From positions 113,759,237-113,823,236 of the forward strand of contig CM028382.1 in NCBI GenBank assembly GCA_013146195.2: a stretch of DNA of 64,000 bases. The letters are read 5' to 3'. Shown piece by piece: positions 1-12,300 of this stretch. The DNA comes from Codonopsis lanceolata. Lineage: Eukaryota > Streptophyta > Magnoliopsida > Asterales > Campanulaceae. The notes beneath the pieces are model-generated. The model searched no databases. It saw only the letters and a program-made list of their open reading frames with translations, and had not been told where the DNA came from. The translations under genes were made by a program, and so were the position numbers. How positions within the stretch are numbered: the stretch's first letter is position 1; each line of letters begins with the position of its first letter.

Positions 1-429
1 TTCTCAGAAACTCTCGTAAGTCTCATAACCCTCTCTTAAAAAGGAAAACTGTTTAATACACTAAATCCCCTTAATGCCTAATTATTAGTTTAATTCCTTC
101 TTTTCGATTATAACCCTTCACTATCCAGGCCATTCACCTTTTTTTAAAACTTTTATATGGGCTTTAATCAAGTAGCTAGTGCACCTTTCGCTTCGACCCA
201 ATAACTAGGTTGCCCTATGATTTACTAATCCTTCATTTCACTAGTCTAAAAGGGCTTCTTCTTTTTTTAAAGGTAAGTGTGACCCCTTTGTTGGTATGAG
301 GATTGGAACCAAGGACCTCAAAGTCTTTACCTGAGTGCCCTTACCATCTCTTACACCCCTTGGGGTCTAAAAAGGCATTGTTTCATCATATATTATAAAT
401 AAAATAAATTGGTATTACAGAGCCTTACA
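1..429 (-). repeat. Ty3/gypsy 3' LTR, partial (cut by window start)
   Basis: On the minus strand this begins TGTAAGGCTCTGTAATACC, directly after a purine-rich tract (AAGGAGAGAA, about 430-439) that suits a polypurine tract. It follows a degraded gypsy integrase in the same orientation, the position expected of a 3' LTR. The other LTR end lies beyond the window. No gene is seen here. Confidence 0.6.
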
Positions 430-2600
430 TTCTCTCCTTGTTAATGTCTTAGGCAAAAAGATGAGGATATTTCTCTCACTTTTTCTCCTTGTGCTCCCAA
501 GTGGCTACCACAGCTTTATGATTTTTGCATGCATAGCACTTCTGTTGTTTCTCATTTGTATTTTGATTAACATCTATTCATACATTACATTAGTTTTATA
601 CATTAGTGGCTAATTGGGCTGCATATCAATTAGCATGACAACTGTGTATAGAATTTTGCCATAGAATAGTTTGTTTATAGGCTTCACAGGTTCAGCGGAA
701 GACTTCAGCCATGCTTCACCAGAAGACCTTCAACAGCATCCAGCGGCAGACCTTGTCTGCACGTGTTCAAGCTGACGTGTCCAATCACCAAGTCTTAGTG
801 GATTAATTAAATCCATCCTTTATCAGTTTGAATTTGAATTAAGACATTCCCTGACTTCTCAGACACGCCTGACCAGCTTTTCGAACAGCAGGAAAACTTT
901 CGCATTACGAACAGCGAGTGTAAACATCTCTTACGATGCACCAACTATTACGCACTGCAACTCGACTTTCCTACCGCCAGTTGCTGCAACAACTCTGCAC
1001 CACTCCCTGCTCAAAATCAGTGAAGACGAAATCCACAAGACAGCTCCATGCATTTAATGCATTCAACCTAATAGAGTTGTTACCCTTCGTCTTCTCCAAC
1101 GGATCTCAAGAATGCTCCAGCTATAAATTCTGCCATCAAAAACTGAAGATCACAATGCTCTGAAAATTCTCTAACAACTCAAAGTCTTTATACTCGGTGC
1201 ATTCAAGATCATAAACTCTGATCAAGAAGTCCTCGACAACAATCAAGAAGATCTGCATCAACATTTATCTTAAGCTTCTTATTGTTGTTCCCTTTAAACT
1301 ATTCTTCTACACAATTGAATATCTTGTTTATCCAGATATTCAATTCCCAAACCCCCAAACACAAGTCAATATTTTTGTACACGATCCATTGGATATATTC
1401 CTTGTAATAGAACTAGTGGAAAACATAGTGCACATTTTAAATCCAAGGTTGACTGCCTTGGTGGTGGACGTAGCACTCTTTATACTGTGAATCATCTCAA
1501 ATACTTGTGTTCTTCCTTTACTGTTGATTACTGCATTGAACTGTTTCTTATTTCCTTTACTTATATCTTCAACAGCAGACTTGAGTATTTTGTCAAGTCT
1601 ACCGGTAGTCCTTAATCGGCTGAACTGTTTTCCTTACAAGACTTCCGCTACTTCAATCTCCTAAAACAAGCACTTGCAATCTATTAAGTGTATAATAAGC
1701 TATTCAACCCCCCCCCCTTCTAGCTTATTATTGTGCTCTTTGGGACTAACAACTTCCATTAGCTAAGCCATTCTATTCCGCTAACTTGTTCCATTTTCTC
1801 CAAATTTTGAATTGGTTTCCTCATTTAAGATAGACTTTCATAGATCTCGAGAGGTGCATAATCAATATGACTAGGGTCCAAACCATACTTCCTTATCATA
1901 TAGTCTCCATGTACATAATTGACTCAAGAGGTAATGGAACTCTATGAGCTACATCTCCCACCTTCTCCAAGGTCTCGAATGGTCTCACAAAATTTTCCAC
2001 GTTTACCAAATCGCATTATCTCTTTGGATGGCGAAACTTTAAGAACCATGTGATGACCTATCTTGAACTCCAAGCTTTGTCGTTGGTTATCTGCATATTT
2101 TTCCATCTTGATGTGTGCTTCTTGAAGTCTTATAGTTACATCTGCAATTTTTATACCAATTAACTTTCTTTCGCCCACTTCATTTCACTCCCATCAAGTA
2201 CAAGATCTACAATTTAGATGTAAAGTGCCTCAAAAGGAGCCATCCAATACAGAATTGATAACTATTGTTATGCACAAACCCGAACATGGCAAGTGATTCA
2301 TCCCGACTGCCCTTTGTATCTAACACGCACACTCTGACATGTCCTCAAGAATCTAAATTGTTCATTCAGACTAGCAGTCGGTTTGTGATTGAAAGTTGTG
2401 CTACAGTTTAGTTTAGTTCCCCAAGATACCCTTAACCCTTGTTGTAAATGTAAACTCAGTAGACACAATTGTCATAAACCATAAACGTCCCATGAAATCT
2501 CACAACTTCATTGATATACTTAATGGTTGTTTTTTGGAGCTACGTAACCTCGAACGCCAAGAAGTAAGCCAATTTGGTTCACATATCACTAGAGACAATT
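430..2600 (-). pseudogene. Ty3/gypsy integrase remnant, split by a solo LTR
   Basis: Translating the minus strand gives a broken but clear gypsy integrase C-terminal half. Recognisable pieces in order are YINEVVRFHG (near 2500), a degenerate HPQTDGQSER motif (near 2370), LEDM, NNSYQ, MAPFEALY (near 2230), then the ERKLIG and YADNQRQSLEF segment (1942-2178), and a DPSH-like linker near 1870. The frame is interrupted by several stops; a Trp of the usual WNEVGERK motif reads TGA. Left of the solo LTR the same protein resumes (VVATWEHKEKK, about 480-542), showing that the LTR landed inside this copy. It is a dead relic, apparently inside the last visible intron of the metal-transporter gene. Confidence 0.8.
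543..1751 (+). mobile_element. copia solo LTR with perfect 5-bp target duplication
   Basis: A 1209-bp sequence starts TGTTG and ends CA. It is flanked by perfect direct repeats ACTTC (538-542 and 1752-1756). It aligns along most of its length with a second solo LTR at 57781-59057, sharing the block around GGTGGTGGACGTAGCACTC (about 1460) and a poly-C tract near 1710. A TATA-like CTATAAAT lies at 1121-1128. No internal region, PBS or PPT is present, so it is a solo LTR left by LTR-LTR recombination. The interrupted sequence is a gypsy integrase. Confidence 0.88.
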
Positions 2601-2749
2601 ACAATCAGCTAATTAGGCATTACATTTAAAAATATAACAAACCACAACATATATCAATAAGGATAATGATAACAACTAAAAGATGCCAAACAGGTACTTT
2701 TAAAAATAACAATTTGTTTATCAAACCGCAACAAGTAAATTTGTCTTGC

Positions 2750-5700
2750 CTCGACTCCATCAATTTGATGTATAGTTTGTTTAATTGGCTCCAATTGTTG
2801 CAAAGGAACAGCAGCATCGACCAGTTCCAAAATGCTATAAAAGCAGAAATAAGTCAGATACCGGAACTCCACCAATTTAATAAACTCTTACCCTAAGTGA
2901 GGCAAATTCATATAGATAATCAAAGTCTTTAACAAATGTACCTTTGGTAACCCGTTTCAAGACCAGCTTTTAGGATCATGCCTGAAACCACGAGTCCTGC
3001 AAGAGGATCTAGAAACTTCACCCCAAGAATAGATCCTCCTGTAGTCAAGGTCGATAAAGCACCCATCAGTTACTTTAGAGGCTTAGAGAGTTGTTCATAT
3101 TAACAGCAAATTCATTCCATTAATCTCAACTATCCAAGAAGATAATAGTAATGAACAACTCAAGATGATTGACCAAAATCCATGAGCAAGCATATCAGCT
3201 TTTTTTTTTTTATCCAAAGTGAACATGAATACTAGAAGGATAAAAGGTCATTACCAACCCCCAGGAGAGCAACTACTGAAGAAATAGCATCTGCACGATG
3301 ATGCCATGCATTTGCTTTCATCAATCCACTGCCAGCCCTTTCCCCTGCCCTCTTTGTTATCCAATATAGCCTGCAGGCAAACAAGATGCACAGATGATTG
3401 GACAAAGAACTACTTTTTAACCAAGTGAAACTCATAAAATGCAATACAATTTGGATCCTCTATCTACAAGCATGTGAAAAATAAAAATAAAAAAGGCATT
3501 CCTTTCTTCGATTCCAATCAAAATGAGGAGTATTTACAGAACTTCACCCCGTAAATAGCGAACTAAAATGGTAAGCATGGACATGAGCGTTAGAGCATCG
3601 CTGGTAGTTGAACCAACAATGGGTTTAGCACATGAGGAGTATTTACAGAACTTCACCCCGTAAATAGCGAACTAAAATGGTAAGCATGGACATGAGCGTT
3701 AGAGCATCACTGGTGGTTGAACCAACAATGGGTTTAGCACATGCCACATTACTGCTACATCACCAAAAAGAGAGGGGACAAAAGCGAGAAGAGGAAAATG
3801 TGGGACGCACTTAGAAATGGTGTCTCAAAAGAGATACCATTTCTCAAACCCATCATCAAACTTACACCTCCACAATGGGTGTGAATCCATTCTTGAGTGC
3901 TAACTAGGCAAAAGAACCCATTGTGGGTTCTTCATTGGAGATGCTCTTGAGATAATTACATCCAAAATATTTTATATTAGAAGGTATTAATTATTAACTC
4001 ACTTTGAAGTATCAGAAATTATAGAATGACCAAATTTTGTGCGTTTGGCAACAGAAAACAGTGAGAAATTATGGGGAAAACGGTTGAATACATAGCAGTT
4101 GCAGTGACTATGAATAATATGTTGAAGACTAAGCATAATGAACATGTGTACATAGAGCATGATGGAGGAGAAATGGCATCCATTAGTAGATGCGCGTGAA
4201 CATGAATCCACTGTTTAACAAGAACATAAATCTGAAAAAATAACTGTGAGTACCCTTCTTTAACAGCAATTGCTACTATAGTCATATTGAAAGCTAGGAC
4301 AGGGTGATTCATGTCGATTCCGTGGTGATGCCCACCATCGTGATGGATGTGCATGTGCTGATGAGCAGCTGATTGGCTAACTATATCAGGAGCTACTGAC
4401 AACACACCCTGCAGATAAAACATGCAATGTTTCGGTAAAGAAAGTGGTCAATGCAAAACCTACTGTTATAGCACACATTCAATTTTATTCAAAATACTGC
4501 CTACAATCTTTATTTGGTTAAAGAATTATACACAGCATAAAAAGTCAAAAAAAAAAATAATTAAAATTGTGCATGCCATACCACCAATATATCCAAAGCA
4601 TGCCATGCAATACCTCCAGCTGTGGCCAAAAGTACACCAGAAATTCCAAGGGCTCCAAGAGTCTCAAATTTACCATGCCCTGGAAAAAAAATGGCCCAAA
4701 TAATTGCAAATTCAAAAGGAATATCACACCATACATGACATGTGTTTCTTCTTTAGGGCTCAATAGAATCTCATTTTATCCCCCTCTTTTCTAGTAAAAC
4801 GACACTTTATTTCAAAAATACATCTCAATTCATGCTGTTTTGAGTTTCATTAACTCAACTCACTCTAAGGAAGATAATAATTTAGTGCATTCTCTAACTC
4901 TGACATCTAGCTTCAATGGAAGTGTTAGCAACAACCAAAATTGATGTGATGTGGGATGATTTTCATTTTCGAAGCAGTCTGCTTTGATTTGAAACATATT
5001 AACACTGAACTTTAATTGTGGTCATAATAGAAGAATGATTGATCAAAAGATAAGCGTGTCGGTACAAATCAAAAGTGACCATATGGGTGCTCTTTGTCCT
5101 TGGGAACCCTTGAAGCTTTAAAAGACAGCAATGCTACGCCACTAAGGACCTGCATTTCAAAGATGGATGATGATTAAGCATATAGATGAAGGACAGGCAG
5201 CACTTCTACATGTCTTAGCTTTGTCAATTACAAAAAATCATCTTGACGTAAAACATCAATGGAACATTGACTGCAGCAAGTGCCTAGTACATTACTATTA
5301 TACACTATGTAACCAACCATCATTCACCAATAGGCAGCATTTCTTCAGGAAAGGCTGAGTGCATAACAGAGCTTCCCATGCTGTATGGCAGAACTACATG
5401 TATCCTCCCCACTTATATCAGAGAATTCAAATACCTCTCTCAAAAACTAAACTGTCAAGTGACGACATCAAGGGAATGAGATTTTCTTTCCGGTTTAACC
5501 CAGTTTGACCAAGAATAATGAATTCAAAATGTCAACCAATATATAATTTCTAAAGAGTTGAGATAATTGGTCATGAGTATGCCAAAGTAATGCAATACTT
5601 CAACACCCTCCTTGGTAATGCCAGATGAGCCACTCCCGACCTTTGATAAGGAAGATCAGTGCTTTTGCTAATAAATAAAGGTCATCATAGTGATTTACAT

Positions 5701-6394
5701 TTAAGCAAGAAGGTATATGAAACTTTCTATACCCAAAGAATATTACTAAAATATACAAGACATATTGGCCTACAAAGATGTCGGATGTCCACTAGCATTG
5801 TGAAAGATCTATCGCACATACAAACAATCTTAAACCACTAACATTCACCCATACAAAACAGCATAAACACACAAACACACACACATAAGAAATTGTCAAA
5901 AAAAAAAAAAAACGAAAAAGCATAAACTCATAACATCGCGCACATATATGAAATGGTCAAAAAAACAAGAACGCATAACATCACACACACACACACAGAA
6001 ATGGTCACATAATTTATTACATTACCACGTCAGATAGAGAATGAGCAGCATCAGCTATGATAGCGGTGCTACCGGTGAGATAGCCGGTCAATGCTTTTGC
6101 GGTAGCTAAGCTAATGTCAGCAGCAAGGCCCAGCCGGAATATCTTCTCACCCTCTACAGTCGACTGATCATGTTGGTGGTGGTGGCCCGAATCGCCGACG
6201 TGCCACCTCTTGGGAATTTTGAAATTCGGGTTTTCAGGGTTCATGATAGGATAATCGAACAACGGAGGATTTAGAGCTTGAATTATAAGAGGGTTGCGGA
6301 AAGGGTAAGAACTGGCATTGTAACGAGTGTAGGATGAAATTCTTGATATTAGGGTTTTGTTGAGGGGATTGAGCTTGAAGAATCTGAATACCAT
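2750..6394 (-). CDS. MTP6: Cation diffusion facilitator, MTP6/MTPC1-type metal tolerance protein (3' part missing)
   Basis: Divalent-metal/proton antiporter of the CDF family; MTP6 relatives are reported in mitochondria and act on Fe/Mn. Exons (minus): 6394-6026, 5149-5080, 4679-4582, 4408-4254, 3370-3255, 3038-2942, 2834-2750. They sum to 990 nt (330 codons) with all phases matching. The N-terminus is rich in Arg/Ser and hydroxylated residues with few acids, like a mitochondrial presequence. Metal-site motifs are visible: HSLSD at residues 118-122 (TM2) and HHRAD at 254-258 (TM5). A His-rich loop lies at about 195-208 (HQHMHIHH, GGHHHG). GHGKFETLGALG and LDPLAGLVVS are typical of the family. 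The visible protein stops after the conserved QIDGVE, where relatives continue with GCHRLRG and a cytosolic domain of about 150 residues. Exon 3 could end 3 nt earlier (4585). The last donor appears to be GC (GAG|GCAAGA). Whether the gene is intact outside the window cannot be judged. Confidence 0.85.
3523..3740. repeat. 109-bp tandem duplication in MTP intron 4
   Basis: Two copies of a 109-bp unit, 3523-3631 and 3632-3740, starting ATGAGGAGTATTTACAG, with about two substitutions between them. The unit includes the first about 30 bp of the MITE at 3712-3946, so the MITE end is duplicated too. Confidence 0.9.
3712..3946. mobile_element. PIF/Harbinger-like MITE in MTP intron 4
   Basis: 235 bp bounded by imperfect inverted termini (GAGCATCACTGGTGG at the left, GGAGATGCTC at the right). 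It is flanked by TTA (3709-3711) and TTG (3947-3949), consistent with the 3-bp TWA duplication of PIF/Harbinger. Extended inverted similarity (AACAATGGGTT and AACCCATTGTGGGTT) supports this. No coding capacity. Confidence 0.6.
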
Positions 6395-6681
6395 TTCTCT
6401 TGAAGGGGTTGGAATTATGTGATCAGTGAAATCAATTTTGATGGGTTGGGTTAATCTTGGTCTGATCCGATCAAATGCAAGCTTTACAAATCCCCAAAAA
6501 CTGGAAAAAGATACTCATCCGTAAGAAAGTAGAGTGATCGTACTAGCAAGACTAACCTTGTCCCAACTCTCAACTCCCAATGGTTGTTTGTTTCGGTTTG
6601 TTTCGGTTTGTTAGGCTATTTTCCGGATCCTGAAGTGTTAGCAACCGATATAAGAAATAAACTGACCAACATCATCATGGA
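6395..6681 (-). promoter_or_regulatory. Upstream region of the MTP gene
   Basis: The 287 bp between the MTP start codon and the left end of a copia element. It should hold the 5' UTR and at least part of the promoter. A short tandem repeat of GTTTCGGTTT occurs near 6590-6610. No clear TATA box is seen. Any promoter further out has been separated from the gene by the 8-kb copia insertion. Confidence 0.35.
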
Positions 6682-6689
6682 TCGAGAGA

Positions 6690-7201
6690 TGGAAGATATC
6701 TATTCCGTTAAACTCAAAGCATACTCATTTTTTGTTAATAAAGTATGAGAAAAAGAAATAAAGGTGGAAGTGTGACATATCTGTTGAATTCATTTGCGTT
6801 GATATTGAAGAGATGAAGAAAAAATAATTGAGGAAATATAGATCATCTAAATGATGAATATCTTCTCTTTCATTCAGATTTATGGAGAGAATATTTAAGA
6901 TTATGTGTATTTTCTAGGCTGATGGTAGGCCTCTATATATAGGAAGCAATAGGCACTTTATTTAGGGACCATACCTTTTCATAATAGGCACTTCATTTAG
7001 GAACCACACTCTTTCACATATGAAGCAACGAGAAATTATCATTTTTTCCATCATAAATAGGTAATTTCCACTTGAGGAATTCTACACATTCATTAATTTT
7101 CTACACTCTATATTAACATTATATTTATGATTTATACATGTACGTCTACATGTTTATGTATATTTACTAAATATACACATTTTGCAATCCATGTTCTAAC
7201 A
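6690..7201 (-). repeat. 3' LTR of the minus-strand copia element
   Basis: 512 bp, minus strand TGTTAGAACATGG to TTCCA, matching 14328-14839. It contains the palindromic TATA-like CTATATATAG near 6932. A PPT precedes it on the minus strand. Confidence 0.92.
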
Positions 7202-7616
7202 ATCTCCTACTTGGATTGCCCAAACATGTGTTTGTACTTAATAAACGGGCCCCATACATTAATCATCTAACCAATAAGCACACGCATTGCAGACAAATGA
7301 CACGATAAAAGTCCACACAACACGAAACACGACACGAAATTGTTAATATATTCAAATTAATATTTATTGTTTTATTTATGATCAAATAAGATAGATAATA
7401 TTAAAACACGATAATGAGGCACGAACACGACACGATAACACGAATTGCCACCCCTTTATAAACCCTTCTACCCTTCTAAAATCATATTTATAATATAAAT
7501 GATAATCCTTATGCATATATACTTTATTGTCATTCAACAATCTCGTTCATTAGTTTTATAAGTATAAGGACTAAAGGAGCAGTTGTTGTAATTGATTCGC
7601 AACTAAACCCACGATA

Positions 7617-7620
<4 letters not shown>

Positions 7621-7662
<42 letters not shown>
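7621..7662. repeat. (TA)n microsatellite
   Basis: About 21 uninterrupted TA units in the 3' untranslated part of the copia element. Confidence 0.95.
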
Positions 7663-7663
<1 letters not shown>

Positions 7664-7721
7664 CTAAATGACATAGATTAAGTGTAAATGTGCAGCATGG
7701 AAAATTGATGAATATATTAAA

Positions 7722-7963
7722 GGTTTAAATCTCAATTTGGTCACCCTACTTTTGGCCAAAAGTCATTAAGCTCACTCTACAATTTTTTTCCTCAATTTGA
7801 TCACTCTACCTGGCTTTGACATTCAATAAGGTCACTCGAGTTATTTCTGTCCGTTATGTTGGATGGAAATCTTTAAAAAGACCAAAATGTCCCTTAATAA
7901 AAATGTGGACCAATTCTCAATCTCATCCGTTTACTGCTCAATCTTTCTCCTCACACACACACA

Positions 7964-8002
<39 letters not shown>

Positions 8003-9234
8003 AAAGTCAAATGATCCAAAAGCTTTGATGTGGGTCTGTCCAGGAGCGATTTGCCCGGAGGAAAGAGGATTGTGGTGATGGGCGAGGCCTGACTGGAAAA
8101 GAAACAGGAGGGAGACGAATGGCGGCCATGGAAAATCGCCGGAGAAGATGAAGGGGCTTCGCCGGGTTTGGTGGTTGGGTTTGGAGAGCGGCCGAAAGGA
8201 GAGGATTCGCCGGATCTCGGGATTGCTGGGGCCGGAATCGCCGGTTCAGAATGGCGAGGCGGTATGAAGATGGCGGCACCTTGGAGATAGAGAGAAAAAA
8301 AAAGATAGGCGATTTGGGGGATGTCGGCCATAACTGAACAGCAGATCTAGTCCTCAAAGCTCATCGATGCACTCCACCAAGTCTGCCGCAACTCAGCCTC
8401 TCCGTTTAGTGGTCGCTCCGACCGTGAGACCGTCGATTGAGTCCTCGCCCTCGCCGCCAAGGGAAAGACTCGGTGGATCCGTGCGATTCTTTACCGAAGA
8501 AAAAGTTACCATTTTGCGAGGCGTGGGCGCTGTTTCGGCAATCTAGTTCCGGGTTTGGGAAACTCACGCTTTCATAACCTTCTGAAGACACGACACATCG
8601 CTGCTTTGGAAATGCAAGTTCGACCCATTGCTGCTTTCACGAGCCTTCTCACTAGCGTCGGCGTTTCATTCGTAATCTTCTTCTTTGAATCATCTCTTTT
8701 TACTGATCCAAACGGGTTGGGGCTTTGTGCCCTAATTCGTTCCCAACTCGACTCTCGATGACGACATCGTCTTTTTCATCATCGACCTCCATCGTCACAA
8801 ACGAGGCATTCTCGTTCCTATCGAAGGGATGAAGAGGAGTTCGAGACTCGACCGACGCAGATCTTCAATTGATGAAAGACAAGACCAATTCGTTAAGAAC
8901 CCTAGCCTCTTCCTTCGACCGGGGGCTCGAGAACTTCCTCAATTTTGCCTCTAGATCAAGCTTCGCTGTCCCTGCCATTTTTGCTTCATCCACCACTCTT
9001 GCTGAGATTGAATTGCCAAAAGATTACAATGACGTGGTCGACAGGATAAAGCGGCCTTAGTAAGGGTATTTTTGAATTTTCCTAAAAAAATTAAACTTTC
9101 CATCCAAATATATGGATGGAGTGATGAACGTGCTAATTATGTGAAAGTAGAATGATCAAATTGAGGAAAAATATTGTAGAGTGAGCTTAATGACTTTTGG
9201 CCAAAAGTAGGGTGACCAAATTGAGATTTAAACC
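7722..9234. mobile_element. Mutator-like element (Pack-MULE candidate) nested in copia
   Basis: 1513 bp with long near-perfect terminal inverted repeats of roughly 90 bp or more, starting GGTTTAAATCTCAATTTGGTC. A perfect 9-bp direct repeat TATATTAAA flanks it (7713-7721 and 9235-9243), which is diagnostic of Mutator elements. The inner part (about 8010-9060) is far more GC-rich than its surroundings and holds open stretches on both strands. One at 8869-9060 (plus) includes FDRGLENFLNFASRSSF. No MULE transposase is visible. GC-rich, gene-like cargo between MULE termini suggests captured host gene sequence, but I cannot name a donor. The same terminal repeats occur at 29192-30485. Confidence 0.85.
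7952..8000. repeat. (CA)n(CT)n microsatellite
   Basis: A short CA run followed by about 18 CT units inside the Mutator-like element. It creates spurious Arg-Glu and Ser-Leu repeat ORFs on the two strands. Confidence 0.95.
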
Positions 9235-9373
9235 TATATTAAAGCATGTATGTATATTCTTCCAACTAGTCCTACTTAACCAAATAAGATCAATAATTAA
9301 TAGACATAAAACAATTAAATGAAAGTACAACACAAACTCCCATTATATTAAATGTTATCAAAAGTTGTTACAC

Positions 9374-12300
9374 TCATATGGGGCTATGCTCATGAAACGT
9401 TAAAGGATATAACGTTTTAGTAAATGGATCTGCTAACATGGAATTTGTTCCTATAAGATGTATTTCTATTTGTTCATTTTGTACTCTTTCTCTTACAAAT
9501 AGAAACTTAATATCTATATGCTTAGATTTAGATGAACTCTTGTTGTTGTTAGAATATAACACTGCTGCCCGATTGTCACAATATAACTTGAGCGGTTTTT
9601 CAATACCATTGACAATTCGCAGTCCCTCAATGAATTTACGCAGCCATATAGCTTGATTGGATGCTTCGTAACAAGCAACAAACTCGGCTTCCATGGTAGA
9701 GGAAGTTACAAGTGTTTGCTTGGCACTTCTCCAAGATATTGCTCCGCCGGCTAATATGAAGACATGACCGGACGTCAACTTTCAACTATCTTGACATCCA
9801 GCAAAATCGGAATCGGAATACCCAACGATCTCAAGATGATCCGACTTTGTATATGTAAGCATGTAGTCCTTAGTGTCTTGTAGGTATCTCATCACTCTTT
9901 TGGCTGCAACCCAATGTTCTCTCCCCGAATTGCTTTGATATCGACCAAGCATCCCAACAATAAATGCAAGGTCTGGACGAGTACAGACTTGTGCATACAT
10001 TAAGCTTCCTACTGCTGATGCATAAGGGATATTTTCCATATACTTGGACTCTATATTATTTTTAGGACATTGCTTTAAACTAAATTTGTCTCCTTTAGAA
10101 ACAGGGGTGTCATGCGGTTTACAATTTTCCATGCTAAACCTTTGTAATACCTTTTCTATATAGCCCTTTTGTGATAATCCTAAAATACCTCGTGATCGAT
10201 CACGATGAATTTGGATTCCCAATACAAAAGATGCCTCACCAAGATCTTTCATTTCAAACTTATTTGATAGAAATTTATTAGTTTCTTTAAGAAGATCCTT
10301 ATCACTAGCAAGTAAAATATTATCCACATATAAGATCAAAATTATAAATCTACTCCCACTGAACTTATGGTACACACAATCTTCAGCAAGATTCGTTTCA
10401 AAACCAAATGAAAGAATTACTTGATTGAATTTTAAGTACCATTGGCGAGAAGCTTGCTTGAGGTCATAAATGGATTTCTTAAGTTTACAAACTAATTGAT
10501 TAGTTTGATATAAATCAGTCACCATTTATGGTTTTTTCATATAGATAGTTTCCTCAATGTCTCCATTGAGAAAAGTCGTCTTTACATCCATTTGATGAAG
10601 CTCAAGGTCAAAATGTGCTACAAGTGCCATAATGATCCTAAAAGAGTTTTTAGACGATACCGGAAAAAATGCTTCTTTATAATCAATGCCTTCTTTTTTA
10701 GTGAATCACTTAGCAACAAGACGAGCCTTATATCTTTCCACATTACCTTGTGAATCCCTTTTGGTCTTAAAGACTCATTTACATCCGATGGGTTTCACAT
10801 TTTTAGGTAATGGAACAAGATCCCAAACGTCGTTGTCTTTTATGGATTTTAACTCTTCATTTATGGCATCGATCCATTTATGAGAATTTGGACTATTAAT
10901 GGCTTCATGGAAAGTGAGCGGTTCATCTCCCACTAAGTCTAAATGTTCCCCATTCTCGACAAGATACACATCATAATCAACCAGAATCGCATTCCTTCTT
11001 ACTCTATTAGATCTCCTTAAGGGCACCGGTTCTTCTTGATTTTGAGGTTGTTGAATTTGATCCTCATTATCAACATTTTCATGTTGTTCTATATTTATAG
11101 GAGATTATATATTGTTTTGAATTATATGGTCATGTTGAATTTCAGGTACAAGTACTTGATTTCCAATAGAAACTATAGGAAGAGGTATAGAAATGGATTC
11201 CTCTTCCTCTTCAAATTCAAAACTATTCCCAATTTCCCCTCTAAATTCAACATCCTCAAAAAACCTAGCATTTCCTGTCTCAAAAAAGGTTCTCGTTTTC
11301 GGGTCATAAAATTTATATCCCTTAGATCTCTCAGCATACCTCACAAAGTAACTACTAACAATCTTAGCGTCCAGTTTGCCCTCATTAGGCCTATAAGGCC
11401 TTGCTTCTGCTGGACAACCCCATACAAAAAATGATTTAGGGACGGTTTCTTATTCGTCCATAATTCATAAGGAGTTTTGTCGGTAGCCTTTGAAGGAGCT
11501 CTATTGAGAATATAAGCAGCGGTTTTTAATGCATCGCCCCATAATGAGTGAGGTAAAGAAGTACAAGATATCATACTTCTTACCATATCCTTAAGGGTTC
11601 TATTACGTCTCTCCGCTACACCATTCATGCTATGTTTGCCCGGCATGGTGTAGTGAGGGACAATTTCACACTCTTCAAGATAGCGAGCAAAAGGACCCGG
11701 ACGTTGTTCACCCGAACCGTCATTCCGTCCGTAGTATTCTCCACCATGATCGGATCTAACATTCTTAATAGTCTTTCCAAGTTGATTTTCAACTTCTGCC
11801 TTAAAAGACTTGAAAACGTCCAATGATTGAGACTTTTCATGAAGGAAATAAAATGTATCCATAACGAGAGTAATCATCTATAAATGTAATGAAATATTGT
11901 TGACCATTCCATGAAAAGGTAGTGAATGGTCCACAAATATCAGTATGAATTAGTTCTAAGATGTTTGTTGCTCTCAAGTATTCTTTCCCTTTGGTGTTTG
12001 TAAATTTTCCTTTAAGACATTCAATACAAATGGTTTTTATCCAGAATATGAAGTTTGTTTAAGATTCCCTCCGACACAAGCTTATCAATTCTCCTTTTGG
12101 AGATATGACCCAAACGCCTATGCCATAAGGTATAAGAATTTTCACTTGATAACTTTCGTTTAGTGCTTTTAGTTTTGGTTTCATTAATATGGGACTCATT
12201 AAATGACTTGACTGTGTCAAGTAAATAAAGATTATCACTATATGATAAAGCATTAGTACCGAAAATTTTGGAATTGAAATAAAGATCACATTTATTATTG

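Noticed and set aside
7951..8357. Minus-strand ORFs with Arg-Glu repeat and Pro/Ser-rich parts
   Set aside because: The Arg-Glu repeat is the CT microsatellite and the rest is GC-rich MULE interior with no recognisable domain; kept only as possible captured sequence.
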